DNA of 58,818 nucleotides from positions 1-58,818 of the forward strand of contig CAJQNG010000144.1 of the NCBI GenBank assembly GCA_905479635.1. Reading direction: 5' to 3'. The notes under the pieces are model-generated. The model saw nothing but the letters and a program-made list of their open reading frames with translations. It searched no databases and was not told the origin of the DNA. The number at the start of each line of letters is the position of its first letter. Position 1 is the first letter of the stretch. This DNA is from an uncultured Boseongicola sp. Lineage in GTDB: Bacteria > Pseudomonadota > Alphaproteobacteria > Rhodobacterales > Rhodobacteraceae. Positions 33,561 through 41,898 of the stretch are shown here, piece by piece. The position numbers and the translations under genes were made by a program.

Positions 33561-34673
33561 TTACTTGAGTGTGACGCCGTAGCTTTCTTCAAGCCAGTTC
33601 ACCACGAAGGCGCGCGCATCCTCCGGCACCTGGGTGCCGAGCTTGAACGCTGCCGCTCCTGCGTCACGGGTCATCTGTGGATAAACTCCCAGAGTTGCTG
33701 CTGCCAGTTCGTCAAAGTCAGGGCGTGCAATCACGTCATCGAACGCCTTGGCATATGTTTCGATCAGGTCTGCCGAAGCGGTGCCTGGAAGAAACACCAT
33801 CTTTTGCGCCGGGAAACCGGCGATGAAGAAGGCAACCCATGCATCCCACGAAGCGCCTTCAGTGGCACAGGCCGGTGTCGCCTCGCAAACCTCGGCGAAC
33901 GTCGGGATATCAGGGAACGTCGGGTCGCGGACGATGTTTCCGGCGCCGTCCAAGGCACCCCAGGTCATCATAGGCGCCGCAAGGCCGCCTTCGATCATTG
34001 GCATCACCGACCGCAGATAAGCAGATGAGGTCTGATAATCGATGTTAGCTTCGCCACGCTCGAACATCAGACGGCCATCACCTCGACCTTCTATACCAAA
34101 AACAGGCTCGACATTCATACCAAGCATTTCCCAGGCGAGGTTGGCCACAAGGTCAAGGCGAGTTGCGCCCTGGCTGCCCCAGAGAAAATCTGTGCCCTGA
34201 AGCCCAGTCGCGTCCAGACCGTCCATCATGCTAGCCAGATCCGGCGGCAGATAAGCGACACCGCCGGTGCCGGACGCGAGGACGACGTTCCAGTCGTTAT
34301 ATTCATATCGAACACGCGGATCGCCAAGCAAGTAAGGGAACTGTGTGGACCCCGACGTGCCGAAAATCAAAGTACCGTCGTCTGTTGTTTGCTCCTGAAA
34401 CCAGTTTGCACCCGCGGTCGAGCCTGCGCCCGGACGATAGCGGACGACAACCGTGGGGTTGCCGGGCAACGCTTCGCTGAGAAGCGGCGCATAGAAATTC
34501 GCCCAGCGCGCCGAGCCACCTGATTCCGAGAACGGGATCACGAATTCTACTGTCTTGCCGGACAGATCAACGCCGCCATGGCCGCCAGCTATTGCCGCCG
34601 TTGAGAAAGCAAGCGCCACCGTTGTTGCAAGCAAAGCCTGCGCCGAATGACGCAGTTTGGTAAAGTCAGTCAT
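33561..34673 (-). CDS. tctC: Tripartite tricarboxylate transporter substrate-binding protein, TctC family
   Basis: A 370-residue secreted binding protein with a signal peptide (about residues 1-29, ending AIAG). TctC/Bug-type motifs: VEFVIPFSESGGSARWANFY and VRYRPGAGSTAGANW. Slightly longer than the usual 320-330 residues. Bug proteins bind carboxylates through backbone loops, so the ligand cannot be read directly; downstream enzymes suggest a tri- or dicarboxylate. It is the first gene of the minus-strand operon and diverges from the tctD/tctE genes. Confidence 0.9.
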   Translation of the reverse strand: MTDFTKLRHSAQALLATTVALAFSTAAIAGGHGGVDLSGKTVEFVIPFSESGGSARWANFYAPLLSEALPGNPTVVVRYRPGAGSTAGANWFQEQTTDDGTLIFGTSGSTQFPYLLGDPRVRYEYNDWNVVLASGTGGVAYLPPDLASMMDGLDATGLQGTDFLWGSQGATRLDLVANLAWEMLGMNVEPVFGIEGRGDGRLMFERGEANIDYQTSSAYLRSVMPMIEGGLAAPMMTWGALDGAGNIVRDPTFPDIPTFAEVCEATPACATEGASWDAWVAFFIAGFPAQKMVFLPGTASADLIETYAKAFDDVIARPDFDELAAATLGVYPQMTRDAGAAAFKLGTQVPEDARAFVVNWLEESYGVTLK

Positions 34674-34730
34674 TTATTCCTCCCAGAGGCGCGTTTTTTT
34701 ACCGTTTTGGCACACGCGCTATTAAGCAAC

Positions 34731-34748
34731 GCGGGTCATTCAACCCGC
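34731..34748. promoter_or_regulatory. Inverted repeat in the tctC/tctD divergent gap
   Basis: GCGGGT (34731-34736) and ACCCGC (34743-34748) form a 6-bp inverted repeat with a 6-base spacer, 57 bases before the tctC start and about 78 before tctD. It is a candidate binding site for the response regulator, or simply a small hairpin. No clear promoter boxes stand out. Confidence 0.3.
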
Positions 34749-34795
34749 TTGATAACAGTGTGTTGTCCTGCGAACCTTGCGTCAAGCTTGCAGAC

Positions 34796-34822
34796 AAGGG
34801 CGAAGACAAGGGCGAAGACAAG
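34796..34822 (+). repeat. Tandem 12-bp duplication ahead of tctD
   Basis: AAGGGCGAAGAC is repeated head to tail (34796-34807 and 34808-34819), followed by AAG. The second copy supplies the only ribosome-binding-like AAGGG for the ATG at 34826, at a rather long spacing. Read in frame with tctD it would encode KGED-KGED, so a longer amino-terminal form is possible if an upstream start is used. Confidence 0.6.
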
Positions 34823-34825
34823 AAA

Positions 34826-35500
34826 ATGCGCATAGTTTTAATCGAAGATAACGCGAGTCTTGCGCAAGGGATCAGCTATAGATTGCAGGATGCAGGCCAC
34901 GCCGTCGATATGCTGGACGATGGCAGGCACGCCAGCGACTATCTTCGCACCGATGAAGCAGACCTGGTGATCCTAGACATCAACCTGCCGGGGCGGGATG
35001 GCATAACAATCCTCAAAGAAATGCGCCAACGCGGTGACGAAAGGCCTGTGCTGTTACTCACCGCCCGTTCGGATACGATAGACCGCGTGAAGGGTTTGGA
35101 TGCAGGGGCGGACGACTACCTTGTTAAGCCTTTTGAAATGGTCGAACTTGAGGCCCGCATCAGAGCAATGTCCCGCAGAAAGCCGCAGCCATTTCGCAAG
35201 ACCGTTTCGCTTGGGCTTTTGGTGCTTGATCTGGATGCCCGCGAAGCCGAGGTCGGTGGCAGGCCGGAAACTATCCCACGACGCGAAATCAGCATCCTAG
35301 AAGCATTGATGCAAGCCGGGGGCCGCACCGTTCCGAAGCTGCAACTGCTGGAGCACACCTACGGCACCGGAAGCGACATCGAGGAAGTCGCGCTCGAAGC
35401 ACATATCTCGCGCCTTCGCAAAAGGCTTAAGCCCCACGGTATCTCGATCAAAGTGAAACGCGGGCTCGGCTATACGATCCAACTGAATGCACCGATATGA
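34826..35500 (+). CDS. tctD: Response regulator, OmpR/PhoB type, TctD-like
   Basis: A 224-residue two-domain regulator. Receiver: acidic pocket Glu7/Asp8, phospho-acceptor Asp51 in LVILDINLPG, Thr in LLLTAR and Lys in LVKPF. Output: winged helix at about 130-220 (LEAHISRLRKRLK, VKRGLGYTIQL). The ATG at 34826 (MRIVLIED) matches the family start. It overlaps the sensor-kinase gene by ATGA and diverges from tctC, the classical place for a TctD controlling tricarboxylate uptake. It probably activates the tctC operon when its ligand is present. Confidence 0.92.
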   Translation: MRIVLIEDNASLAQGISYRLQDAGHAVDMLDDGRHASDYLRTDEADLVILDINLPGRDGITILKEMRQRGDERPVLLLTARSDTIDRVKGLDAGADDYLVKPFEMVELEARIRAMSRRKPQPFRKTVSLGLLVLDLDAREAEVGGRPETIPRREISILEALMQAGGRTVPKLQLLEHTYGTGSDIEEVALEAHISRLRKRLKPHGISIKVKRGLGYTIQLNAPI

Positions 35501-37008
35501 CATCTGCTTCGCTGCGCCTGCGACTGACGCTGATCATCCTTATCCCAATTCTGGCTATTGGCGTGGCGGTGTCGATCTGGCAGGTCAGCAATGCCCGCGC
35601 CACAGCCGCCGATCTGTTTGATCGAAGCTTGCTTTCCGCAGCCCTTGCTATCTCGGGGGATGTGGCGCGCACGAACGGCAACGCAATCTCGCTTGAAACC
35701 TCAGATATCCTTGCCGACACATCCGGCGGACCTGTGTTCTATCACGTATTTGCGCCTGACGGCATCTACGTCCTCGGCTATGCGACCCCCCCCGTCCCGC
35801 GCGATGTAAACCAAGGACGCGATGACGAGATCACCTACTATGACGGGCGATACCACAGCCGCGACGTGCGCGTGCTTCGGTACCGGTCGGTCATTACAGT
35901 CGATGGGATCAGCGGTGCGTTTACCTTTACGGTCTGGCAGGATGTGGCGGTGCGCAGTGCCTTCGTGCGCGATCTTGTTTTGCGGACATTTACCGTCATC
36001 GCCATTCTGATCGGTTCGGTGGCATTGGTTGTGTGGTTCGGTGTCAGTCATGGCCTGAGGCCGCTTCTCGATCTGGAAGACGCGATCTCGCGACGCAGCT
36101 CTGACGATTTAAGCCCGATCCGCAGGGCCGTTCCCCCTGAAATTCGCGGGCTGGTGACGCATCTCAACACGCTGTTTGGACAGGTGGAACGCGCGATGGA
36201 TGCGCAGACGACGCTTATCTCAAACGCCGCACACCAATTGCGCAATCCCATCGCTGGTGTGCTTGCAATGGCCGAAGCCGTGCATTCTGCACCAACTTCG
36301 CAAGCCGCAAAAGAGCGATCCGCCGGACTGCTCTCTGCCGCGCGTCGCGCCAGCGACTTGGCGAACAAACTTTTGACCTTGGAACGCGTCCGCGCAGCCC
36401 CTGTCGAGGCATTTAACACCCCGGTCGAGGTCGGAACAGTGATTCGCGAGGTGATCGAGACTGTGAAAAGCGACGCCGAAAAGCGCAATGTACAGGTAAC
36501 GGCTGACTTGCAGAACAATCCTATCGTGGTGATTGCAGATGGGCTGATGCTGCGCGAGGCAATCACAAACTTGGTGGACAATTCGTTGCAACACGGCGGA
36601 CCGAACTTGGGTCATGTGCGCTTAAGTCTGGCACAAGAGAACGGCGTCGCGATCATTACTGTCGAAGACGATGGGAACGGCTTGCGCGCGGAAGACGTCG
36701 AGATCGTTCTGGCAAGATTCGGCCAAGCAAGCCCCGGCGAAGGCTCGGGGCTTGGCTTATCGATTGCAGAAGCGGTCGCAGAACGCCACTGTGGCACGCT
36801 GGAACTTCAGACCGAGCGTCAAGGCCTTTTGGTCCGTCTCAGCCTGCCCATGGTCGCAAAAAAACGCCGCAAAACCGAGCATCGCACCAGGCAGAAATCA
36901 GCGCCCAATCGCGTAAGCCTGCATCAGCCGGGGCGTGGCGGCCGCCTTGAGCATTCCATCTGGTGCGCGCGATGCGGCCGTCAGCCGCCCGATCGCCCAA
37001 GGCTCTGA
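35497..37008 (+). CDS. tctE: Sensor histidine kinase, TctE-like
   Basis: A 503-residue membrane kinase: transmembrane helix about 8-28, periplasmic sensor region about 30-165, second helix about 168-190, then HAMP-like linker, phospho-acceptor His246 in SNAAHQLRNPIAG, and ATPase boxes NLVDNSLQHGG, EDDGNGL and GSGLGLSIAEAVAERHCG. The usual end is near LSLPM at about residue 452. The last about 50 residues, rich in Arg, are not kinase-like and read antisense into the convergent gamma-glutamyltransferase gene, overlapping it by 111 bases. The native stop may have been lost. Pairs with the TctD gene. Confidence 0.9.
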   Translation: MTSASLRLRLTLIILIPILAIGVAVSIWQVSNARATAADLFDRSLLSAALAISGDVARTNGNAISLETSDILADTSGGPVFYHVFAPDGIYVLGYATPPVPRDVNQGRDDEITYYDGRYHSRDVRVLRYRSVITVDGISGAFTFTVWQDVAVRSAFVRDLVLRTFTVIAILIGSVALVVWFGVSHGLRPLLDLEDAISRRSSDDLSPIRRAVPPEIRGLVTHLNTLFGQVERAMDAQTTLISNAAHQLRNPIAGVLAMAEAVHSAPTSQAAKERSAGLLSAARRASDLANKLLTLERVRAAPVEAFNTPVEVGTVIREVIETVKSDAEKRNVQVTADLQNNPIVVIADGLMLREAITNLVDNSLQHGGPNLGHVRLSLAQENGVAIITVEDDGNGLRAEDVEIVLARFGQASPGEGSGLGLSIAEAVAERHCGTLELQTERQGLLVRLSLPMVAKKRRKTEHRTRQKSAPNRVSLHQPGRGGRLEHSIWCARCGRQPPDRPRL

Positions 37009-38688
37009 CACTTCAAGTCTGTGCCCGCGCGCCCTCAAGGCTTCAAGGGTGGCGGCCGGGAAGTGCGGCTCGGCCATGAGATGACCGGGCCTTATGCCAC
37101 GGGGGTAGAAACTCGCTTGCAAATGACCGGTATGAAACAGCGGACCGTCGATTGCCTCCTGCAAATTCATCCCGTGATGGATGAGCCGTAAAAGGAATGT
37201 CAGCTGCCATTGGTCTTGTTGATCGCCACCAGGTGTGCCGAAGGCAATCCGCGTACCATCGGGGCGGCGCGCCATCGACGGCGAAAGTGTCGTGCGCGGT
37301 CTGCGCCCCGGCGCCAGTGAGGTTGGCAAACCTTCGTCCAGCCAGAACATTTGAGCGCGCGTGTTAAGCGGAACGCCAAGCCCCGGAATAACCGGGTTCG
37401 ATTTCAACCAGCCACCTGATGGCGTTGCAGATACCGCATTGCCCCATTGATCGACCACGTCGATATGAACCGTGTCACCGCGCTTTTCGGTCAGATGAGC
37501 CATCGTCGGCTCGCCTACACCGATCCCTTTGTCGTCAACCGCCTTACGCGCCGCACGTTTGAGGAACGCCTGTGCAAGAGCTTCATGCCCTGCAATCTCG
37601 CCGGGCCGTTGCACAAGCGAGGCCGTATCCGCAATTTGGCCACGCCGCGCCTGCCCATATGACGCAGACAAAAGGGTTTCGGTCGGCACATCCGACGTCA
37701 AAGGATCGCCGTAATAAGCTTCACGGTCCGCAAACCCAAGCTTCAGTGCCTCAGTGATCAAATGGACAAAGTCATCCCCTACAGGATCCAACTCCGCCAG
37801 ACCATCTCCAGACAGCATCTGTAAACACTGAAGCAAAACCGGGCCTTGTGTCCACGTCCCGCACTTAAAGACGTCCCAGCCTGCATGCTCAACCGATACA
37901 GCGGGCTCGTAAGAGGCCCGCCAGCCCGCCATATCCTGGCCTGTCATCACGCCCTTTCGCCGCTCTCCTGTAGCATCCATCACGCAAGCATCGCGCAAAT
38001 AGGTGTCGATAGCCTCGGCAACAAAACCCTGATGAAACGCCTTTCGCGCCGCCTCAATCTGCGCCTCACGCCCGGAAACCGCCTCGGCCTCAGACACCAG
38101 ACGGTCCCAGAAATCCGCCAGCATCGGATTGGCAAACAACGCGCCCGGTTCTGGCACCGCGCCCCCCGGCAACCAAACAGGCGCAGATGTCGGCCATTCA
38201 TCGCGAAACACATGCGCCATATCTGCAATTGTGGCGGCGACCCGCGGCAAGATCGGATGCCCATGACGCGCATAGTAAATCGCCGGAGCCATAACCTCGC
38301 GCAATGGCAACCGCCCGTGATCACGCAGCATCAACATAAAAGCGTCAAACTGCCCCGGCACCACAGTCGCGAGTAATCCAGAGCCCGGAATTAGGTCCAG
38401 CCCCTCGCTCCGGTAGTGGTCAATGGTTGCCCCAGCCGGCGCGGTTCCCTGACCGCATACAACAGTTGGTTGATCATCACCGACAGGCCAGATCATCGCG
38501 GGCATGTCGCCAAGGGGGCCGTTCAAATGCGGCTCGACAACATTCAAAACGAACCCCGCAGCCGCTGCCGCATCTGCGGCCGAACCACCAGCTTCAAGCA
38601 TTTTCATGCCCGTCGCCGAAGCAAGCCAATGGGTTGTCGTGACCATGCCGAATGTGCCGGCCAACTCTGGTCTCGTCGTAAAGGTCAT
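36898..38688 (-). CDS. Gamma-glutamyltransferase family protein
   Basis: A 596-residue Ntn-hydrolase of the gamma-glutamyltransferase family. The self-cleavage threonine is Thr406 in GDTVHIDVVD, followed by WGNAVSATPSGGWLKSN, and further down TLSPSMARRPDG and FGTPGGDQQDQWQ. No signal peptide is seen at the start (MTFTTRPELAGTFGMV), so it may act in the cytoplasm, like YwrD-type and acylase-type members, rather than on glutathione in the periplasm. Its ATG overlaps the AbrB-type gene stop; the 3' end overlaps tctE on the other strand. The two genes may handle a gamma-glutamyl or N-acyl compound. Confidence 0.85.
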   Translation of the reverse strand: MTFTTRPELAGTFGMVTTTHWLASATGMKMLEAGGSAADAAAAAGFVLNVVEPHLNGPLGDMPAMIWPVGDDQPTVVCGQGTAPAGATIDHYRSEGLDLIPGSGLLATVVPGQFDAFMLMLRDHGRLPLREVMAPAIYYARHGHPILPRVAATIADMAHVFRDEWPTSAPVWLPGGAVPEPGALFANPMLADFWDRLVSEAEAVSGREAQIEAARKAFHQGFVAEAIDTYLRDACVMDATGERRKGVMTGQDMAGWRASYEPAVSVEHAGWDVFKCGTWTQGPVLLQCLQMLSGDGLAELDPVGDDFVHLITEALKLGFADREAYYGDPLTSDVPTETLLSASYGQARRGQIADTASLVQRPGEIAGHEALAQAFLKRAARKAVDDKGIGVGEPTMAHLTEKRGDTVHIDVVDQWGNAVSATPSGGWLKSNPVIPGLGVPLNTRAQMFWLDEGLPTSLAPGRRPRTTLSPSMARRPDGTRIAFGTPGGDQQDQWQLTFLLRLIHHGMNLQEAIDGPLFHTGHLQASFYPRGIRPGHLMAEPHFPAATLEALRARGHRLEVSEPWAIGRLTAASRAPDGMLKAAATPRLMQAYAIGR

Positions 38689-39770
38689 TGCTCGTGCTCC
38701 TTTGGCTTTTCATCGGACCTAGCCCGCTCGGTCACCCGGAACAACCTGGCCGCGATCGGCGCGCCTGTTATGACAATAACAATGCGGGCCAAATGATGCG
38801 CAATGACAAAGCCCAGATCAGCCCCGGCCACGATCGCAAGCACAGTCATTTCTGCCTGCCCACCGGGCGCAAACGCCAGGAAGCTCTCTACGGGCGGGGC
38901 AAGACCAAGAAGGTAAGCAACTTCGGTAAAACCGGCGGCAAGGGCGGCTAGCATCAAGACAAAGAAAAGGCCCGCCAGAACATCGCGGCGCAACTCGAAG
39001 AGCGTCACGCCAACATAGCCTATACCTATTCCGGTCCCGATCAGGAATTGCGCGGCAAGGATCGCTTCGGAGGGCGGTCGTGCGTGGATAAACCCGGTGA
39101 GCGACAGGAAGGCAGTAACAATCATTGGCCCCAATATGGAGGCTCCGAAAAGCCCGATCCGCTCGCCTCCCTTCCACCCAACAAGGGCCGCCGCCGCCAT
39201 CAGGGCCAACTCCTGCGCCGGGATCGTTGAGGCAGATACGCCAATCGGAATGTCGAGCGACACGCCAAACCCTTGCGTGAGAATAATCGGAGCAACCGCG
39301 ACAATGATCAGCACGCGGGTGGCATGGATCAGTGACAAGGCCCGTCCATCGCCGCCCGCTTCCTCGCCAAAAATAACCATGTCCTGCAATCCGCCGGGCA
39401 TGGCCGCATACCAACTTGTCACCCAGTCAAATTTATAAACGCGCCGAAAGAACGGCACACCGATCAGGCCGATGATAGCTATGTAAACGGGGATTAAAGA
39501 AACCGACGCCGCAATCTGCGGCAGACGGCCAATCAACTCCGGCGTGATCGATGCCCCCACCGCAACACCAAGAATTGTGCGCGCCGCAACCGAGACTTGC
39601 CCAAAGCCCCGCAACGGCAAGCCTGCAAGGGCTGCAAACAGGCAGGCGAGCATCGGCCCAAAAAGAAAAGGAAGCGGCAAGCCAGTCGACCAAAATGCTA
39701 CCGTCCCGGCAACGGCCAGGGTGAGGGTCAATGCGCGTTGGCGCGTGGGATGATCGCTGAACACTTCCAT
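38685..39770 (-). CDS. AbrB family membrane protein (duplicated-domain transporter)
   Basis: A 361-residue membrane protein with about ten hydrophobic segments in two repeats of the AbrB duplication type (old name: ammonia monooxygenase-like). Marks: GLPLPFLFGPMLACLFAALA, GVAVGASITPELI, AAMPGGLQDMVIFGEEAGGD in the first half and AFAPGGQAEMTVLAIVAGAD in the second. The repeated PGG motif is characteristic. The ATG at 39770 (MEVFSDH) is preferred over a TTG two codons earlier. It is co-transcribed with the gamma-glutamyltransferase-like gene and diverges from a GntR gene. Function of the family is poorly known; export or import of an organic molecule is likely. Confidence 0.82.
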   Translation of the reverse strand: MEVFSDHPTRQRALTLTLAVAGTVAFWSTGLPLPFLFGPMLACLFAALAGLPLRGFGQVSVAARTILGVAVGASITPELIGRLPQIAASVSLIPVYIAIIGLIGVPFFRRVYKFDWVTSWYAAMPGGLQDMVIFGEEAGGDGRALSLIHATRVLIIVAVAPIILTQGFGVSLDIPIGVSASTIPAQELALMAAAALVGWKGGERIGLFGASILGPMIVTAFLSLTGFIHARPPSEAILAAQFLIGTGIGIGYVGVTLFELRRDVLAGLFFVLMLAALAAGFTEVAYLLGLAPPVESFLAFAPGGQAEMTVLAIVAGADLGFVIAHHLARIVIVITGAPIAARLFRVTERARSDEKPKEHEQ

Positions 39771-39791
39771 TTTCAAACTCTATCGGACTTA

Positions 39792-39821
39792 TTGCATCAG
39801 CTTGTATCCAAGTGTATGCAA
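39792..39821. promoter_or_regulatory. Inverted repeat TTGCAT-N18-ATGCAA in a divergent gap
   Basis: TTGCAT (39792-39797) and ATGCAA (39816-39821) are inverted across 18 bases, with the shorter CTTGTATCCAAG between them. The site lies in the 77-base gap between the AbrB gene (minus) and the GntR gene (plus), in a good position for the regulator to control both directions. The repeats are visible; binding is inferred. Confidence 0.45.
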
Positions 39822-39847
39822 TCTTGGAACCCCTAGCGAGTCCCCCT

Positions 39848-40498
39848 ATGCCGATTGCAAAATCCAGCGATACCAGCCAAGGTCAGGACACCTACACGCG
39901 GCTATTGACCGACATTCGACTTGGCATCTTGCGCCCCGGCGACAGGCTGACTGAAACCGACCTGGCCGCCCGTATTGGGATCAGTCGCACGCCTGTGCGC
40001 GAGGCGATCCGAGCGCTTGAGACGGATGGCCTCGTCACACACACACCCCGCGTCGGAGCGACTGTCAGAACGCTGGATTCAGCCGAAATCACCGAGCTTT
40101 ATGAAATGCGTGGTGTGCTTGAGGGCACCGCCGCACGCTTTGCCGCACGCGCCGCTTACAAAAGCGAAACAGCAGAACTTGAGGCTATCAACTCCGAAAT
40201 GCGCGGCGCCACTCGTGACGTCGAGCGTCTCTTTTTGCTAAACGCCCGGTTCCACGCGGTACTTCTGAACGCGGCCCGCAACCGGTTTCTGGTCAGCGCC
40301 ATCAAGGCAATCCAGAAAACACTTTTGATCCTTGGGCCGTCAACGATGGAAGAATCTATGCGTGTCGAAAACGCCCTGGCCGAACATCAGGCGATCATCG
40401 ACGCGCTGACCGAACATAACGAAGACAAAGCGGAAACCACCATGCGCATCCACATCGAAGCTGCCCATCGCGCCCGCCTCAAACAACTGCGAGGCTAA
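39848..40498 (+). CDS. GntR family regulator, FadR/FCD subfamily
   Basis: A 216-residue regulator. Winged helix at about 18-75 (RPGDRLTETDLAARIGISRT, then PVREAIRALETDGLV) and FCD domain after about 90 with EMRGVLEGTAARFAAR and the metal-binding His in NARFHAVLL. The ATG at 39848 (MPIAKSSD) has a weak binding site; a GTG at 39812 is less likely. It ends five bases before tcuA, so the three genes form one operon. It probably senses tricarballylate or a related acid and regulates tcuAB, perhaps also the divergent AbrB operon. Confidence 0.9.
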   Translation: MPIAKSSDTSQGQDTYTRLLTDIRLGILRPGDRLTETDLAARIGISRTPVREAIRALETDGLVTHTPRVGATVRTLDSAEITELYEMRGVLEGTAARFAARAAYKSETAELEAINSEMRGATRDVERLFLLNARFHAVLLNAARNRFLVSAIKAIQKTLLILGPSTMEESMRVENALAEHQAIIDALTEHNEDKAETTMRIHIEAAHRARLKQLRG

Positions 40499-40503
40499 AA
40501 AAT

Positions 40504-41898
40504 ATGCGCGATCTGAGCAAAACGATCTGGGACGTGATCGTGGTGGGGGGCGGAAACGCAGGGCTTTGTGCCGCAATCGAGGCCGCAGAAACAGGCGCGC
40601 GCGTGCTGATCCTGGACAGCGCACCCAAAGCCTACCGCGGCGGTAATTCACGTCACACACGCAATTTTCGCTGCATGCATCGAGGACCACTTTCGGTTCT
40701 GACCGGGGCTTATGAGAAAGACGAATACTTCGACGACCTTATCCGTGTGACCAAAGGCAAGACCGACGAAACACTCGCGCGCATGACGATCGCCGCGTCA
40801 GAAGAATGCCTGCCTTGGATGGAAGCCCACGGCGTAGCATTCCAGAAATCTCTGTCCGGCACCCTATCGCTTAGCCGCACCAACGCTTTCTTTCTTGGCG
40901 GCGGCAAGGCGCTTGTGAACGCCTACTACAACACCGCCGAAGACCTTGGCGTCACCACCCGATACGAGGCCGAGGTCACGCATATCGTCGTCGAAGACGG
41001 CGCCTTTACCGGTTTGGACGCACTTATCGACGGCACGCCGTCCCGCATCGAGGGCCGCGCCGTCGTAATTGCTTCTGGCGGGTTTCAGGCTGATCTCGAC
41101 TGGCTGGCGGATGCCTGGGGGTCGTCTGCGCGCAACTTCCTGATCCGCGGCACACCCTATAATCGCGGTGTTGTCCTGCGCGATATGCTGAATCAGGGCG
41201 CCGAAAGCGTGGGCGATCCGACGCAATGCCATGCGGTCGCAATCGACGGGCGCTCGCCCAAATTTGACGGCGGCATCGTCACGCGACTGGACTGCGTGCC
41301 GTTCTCGATCGTTGTGAACAAAGACGGTGATCGCTTTTATGACGAGGGCGAAGACGTTTGGCCCAAGCGCTACGCTATCTGGGGCCGCCTTGTCGCGGGG
41401 CAACCCGAACAGGTTGCCTTCTCTGTCATCGACGCCAAAAGCATCGACAAATTCATGCCCTCGGTCTATCCGCCCGAAACTGCAAATACGATTGACGGGC
41501 TTGCCCAAAAGCTTGGCATCTCCGGCACCAAACTGCGCGAAACGGTGGATGCTTTCAACGCGGCCTGCCGCCCCGGTAACTTCATGCCGACAGAACTCGA
41601 CGGCCTTGCAACCGACGGCCTCACCCCGCCGAAAACCAACTGGGCACGTCCAATAACAGACCCCCCATTTTACGGCTATTCGCTGCGCCCGGGTGTCACC
41701 TTCACCTATCTTGGTCTGAAAGTAGACGAGACGGCCCGCGTTTCCGGCCCGGGAGGACCGCTTGCCAATGTCTGGGCCGCCGGGGAAATCATGGCCGGAT
41801 CGATCCTTGGCGAAGGTTATCTCGCGGGCTTCGGCATGACCATTGGAACCGTCTTCGGACGCATTGCAGGGCAGGAGGCCGCCGCGCATGTCGCTTGA
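40504..41898 (+). CDS. tcuA: FAD-dependent tricarballylate dehydrogenase TcuA-like
   Basis: A 464-residue flavoprotein of the succinate dehydrogenase/fumarate reductase family. FAD motif VGGGNAGLCAAIEAAE near residues 14-29, RGGNSRHTRNFRCMH typical of TcuA, and the C-terminal TYLGLKVDETARV and GEIMAGSILGEGYLAGFGM. TcuA oxidises tricarballylate to cis-aconitate and passes electrons to TcuB. The stop overlaps the tcuB start. No TcuC (MFS) transporter is seen; the tripartite transporter 7 kb away or the AbrB protein may take its place. The family also includes other fumarate-reductase-like enzymes, so the substrate remains to be proven. Confidence 0.85.
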   Translation: MRDLSKTIWDVIVVGGGNAGLCAAIEAAETGARVLILDSAPKAYRGGNSRHTRNFRCMHRGPLSVLTGAYEKDEYFDDLIRVTKGKTDETLARMTIAASEECLPWMEAHGVAFQKSLSGTLSLSRTNAFFLGGGKALVNAYYNTAEDLGVTTRYEAEVTHIVVEDGAFTGLDALIDGTPSRIEGRAVVIASGGFQADLDWLADAWGSSARNFLIRGTPYNRGVVLRDMLNQGAESVGDPTQCHAVAIDGRSPKFDGGIVTRLDCVPFSIVVNKDGDRFYDEGEDVWPKRYAIWGRLVAGQPEQVAFSVIDAKSIDKFMPSVYPPETANTIDGLAQKLGISGTKLRETVDAFNAACRPGNFMPTELDGLATDGLTPPKTNWARPITDPPFYGYSLRPGVTFTYLGLKVDETARVSGPGGPLANVWAAGEIMAGSILGEGYLAGFGMTIGTVFGRIAGQEAAAHVA

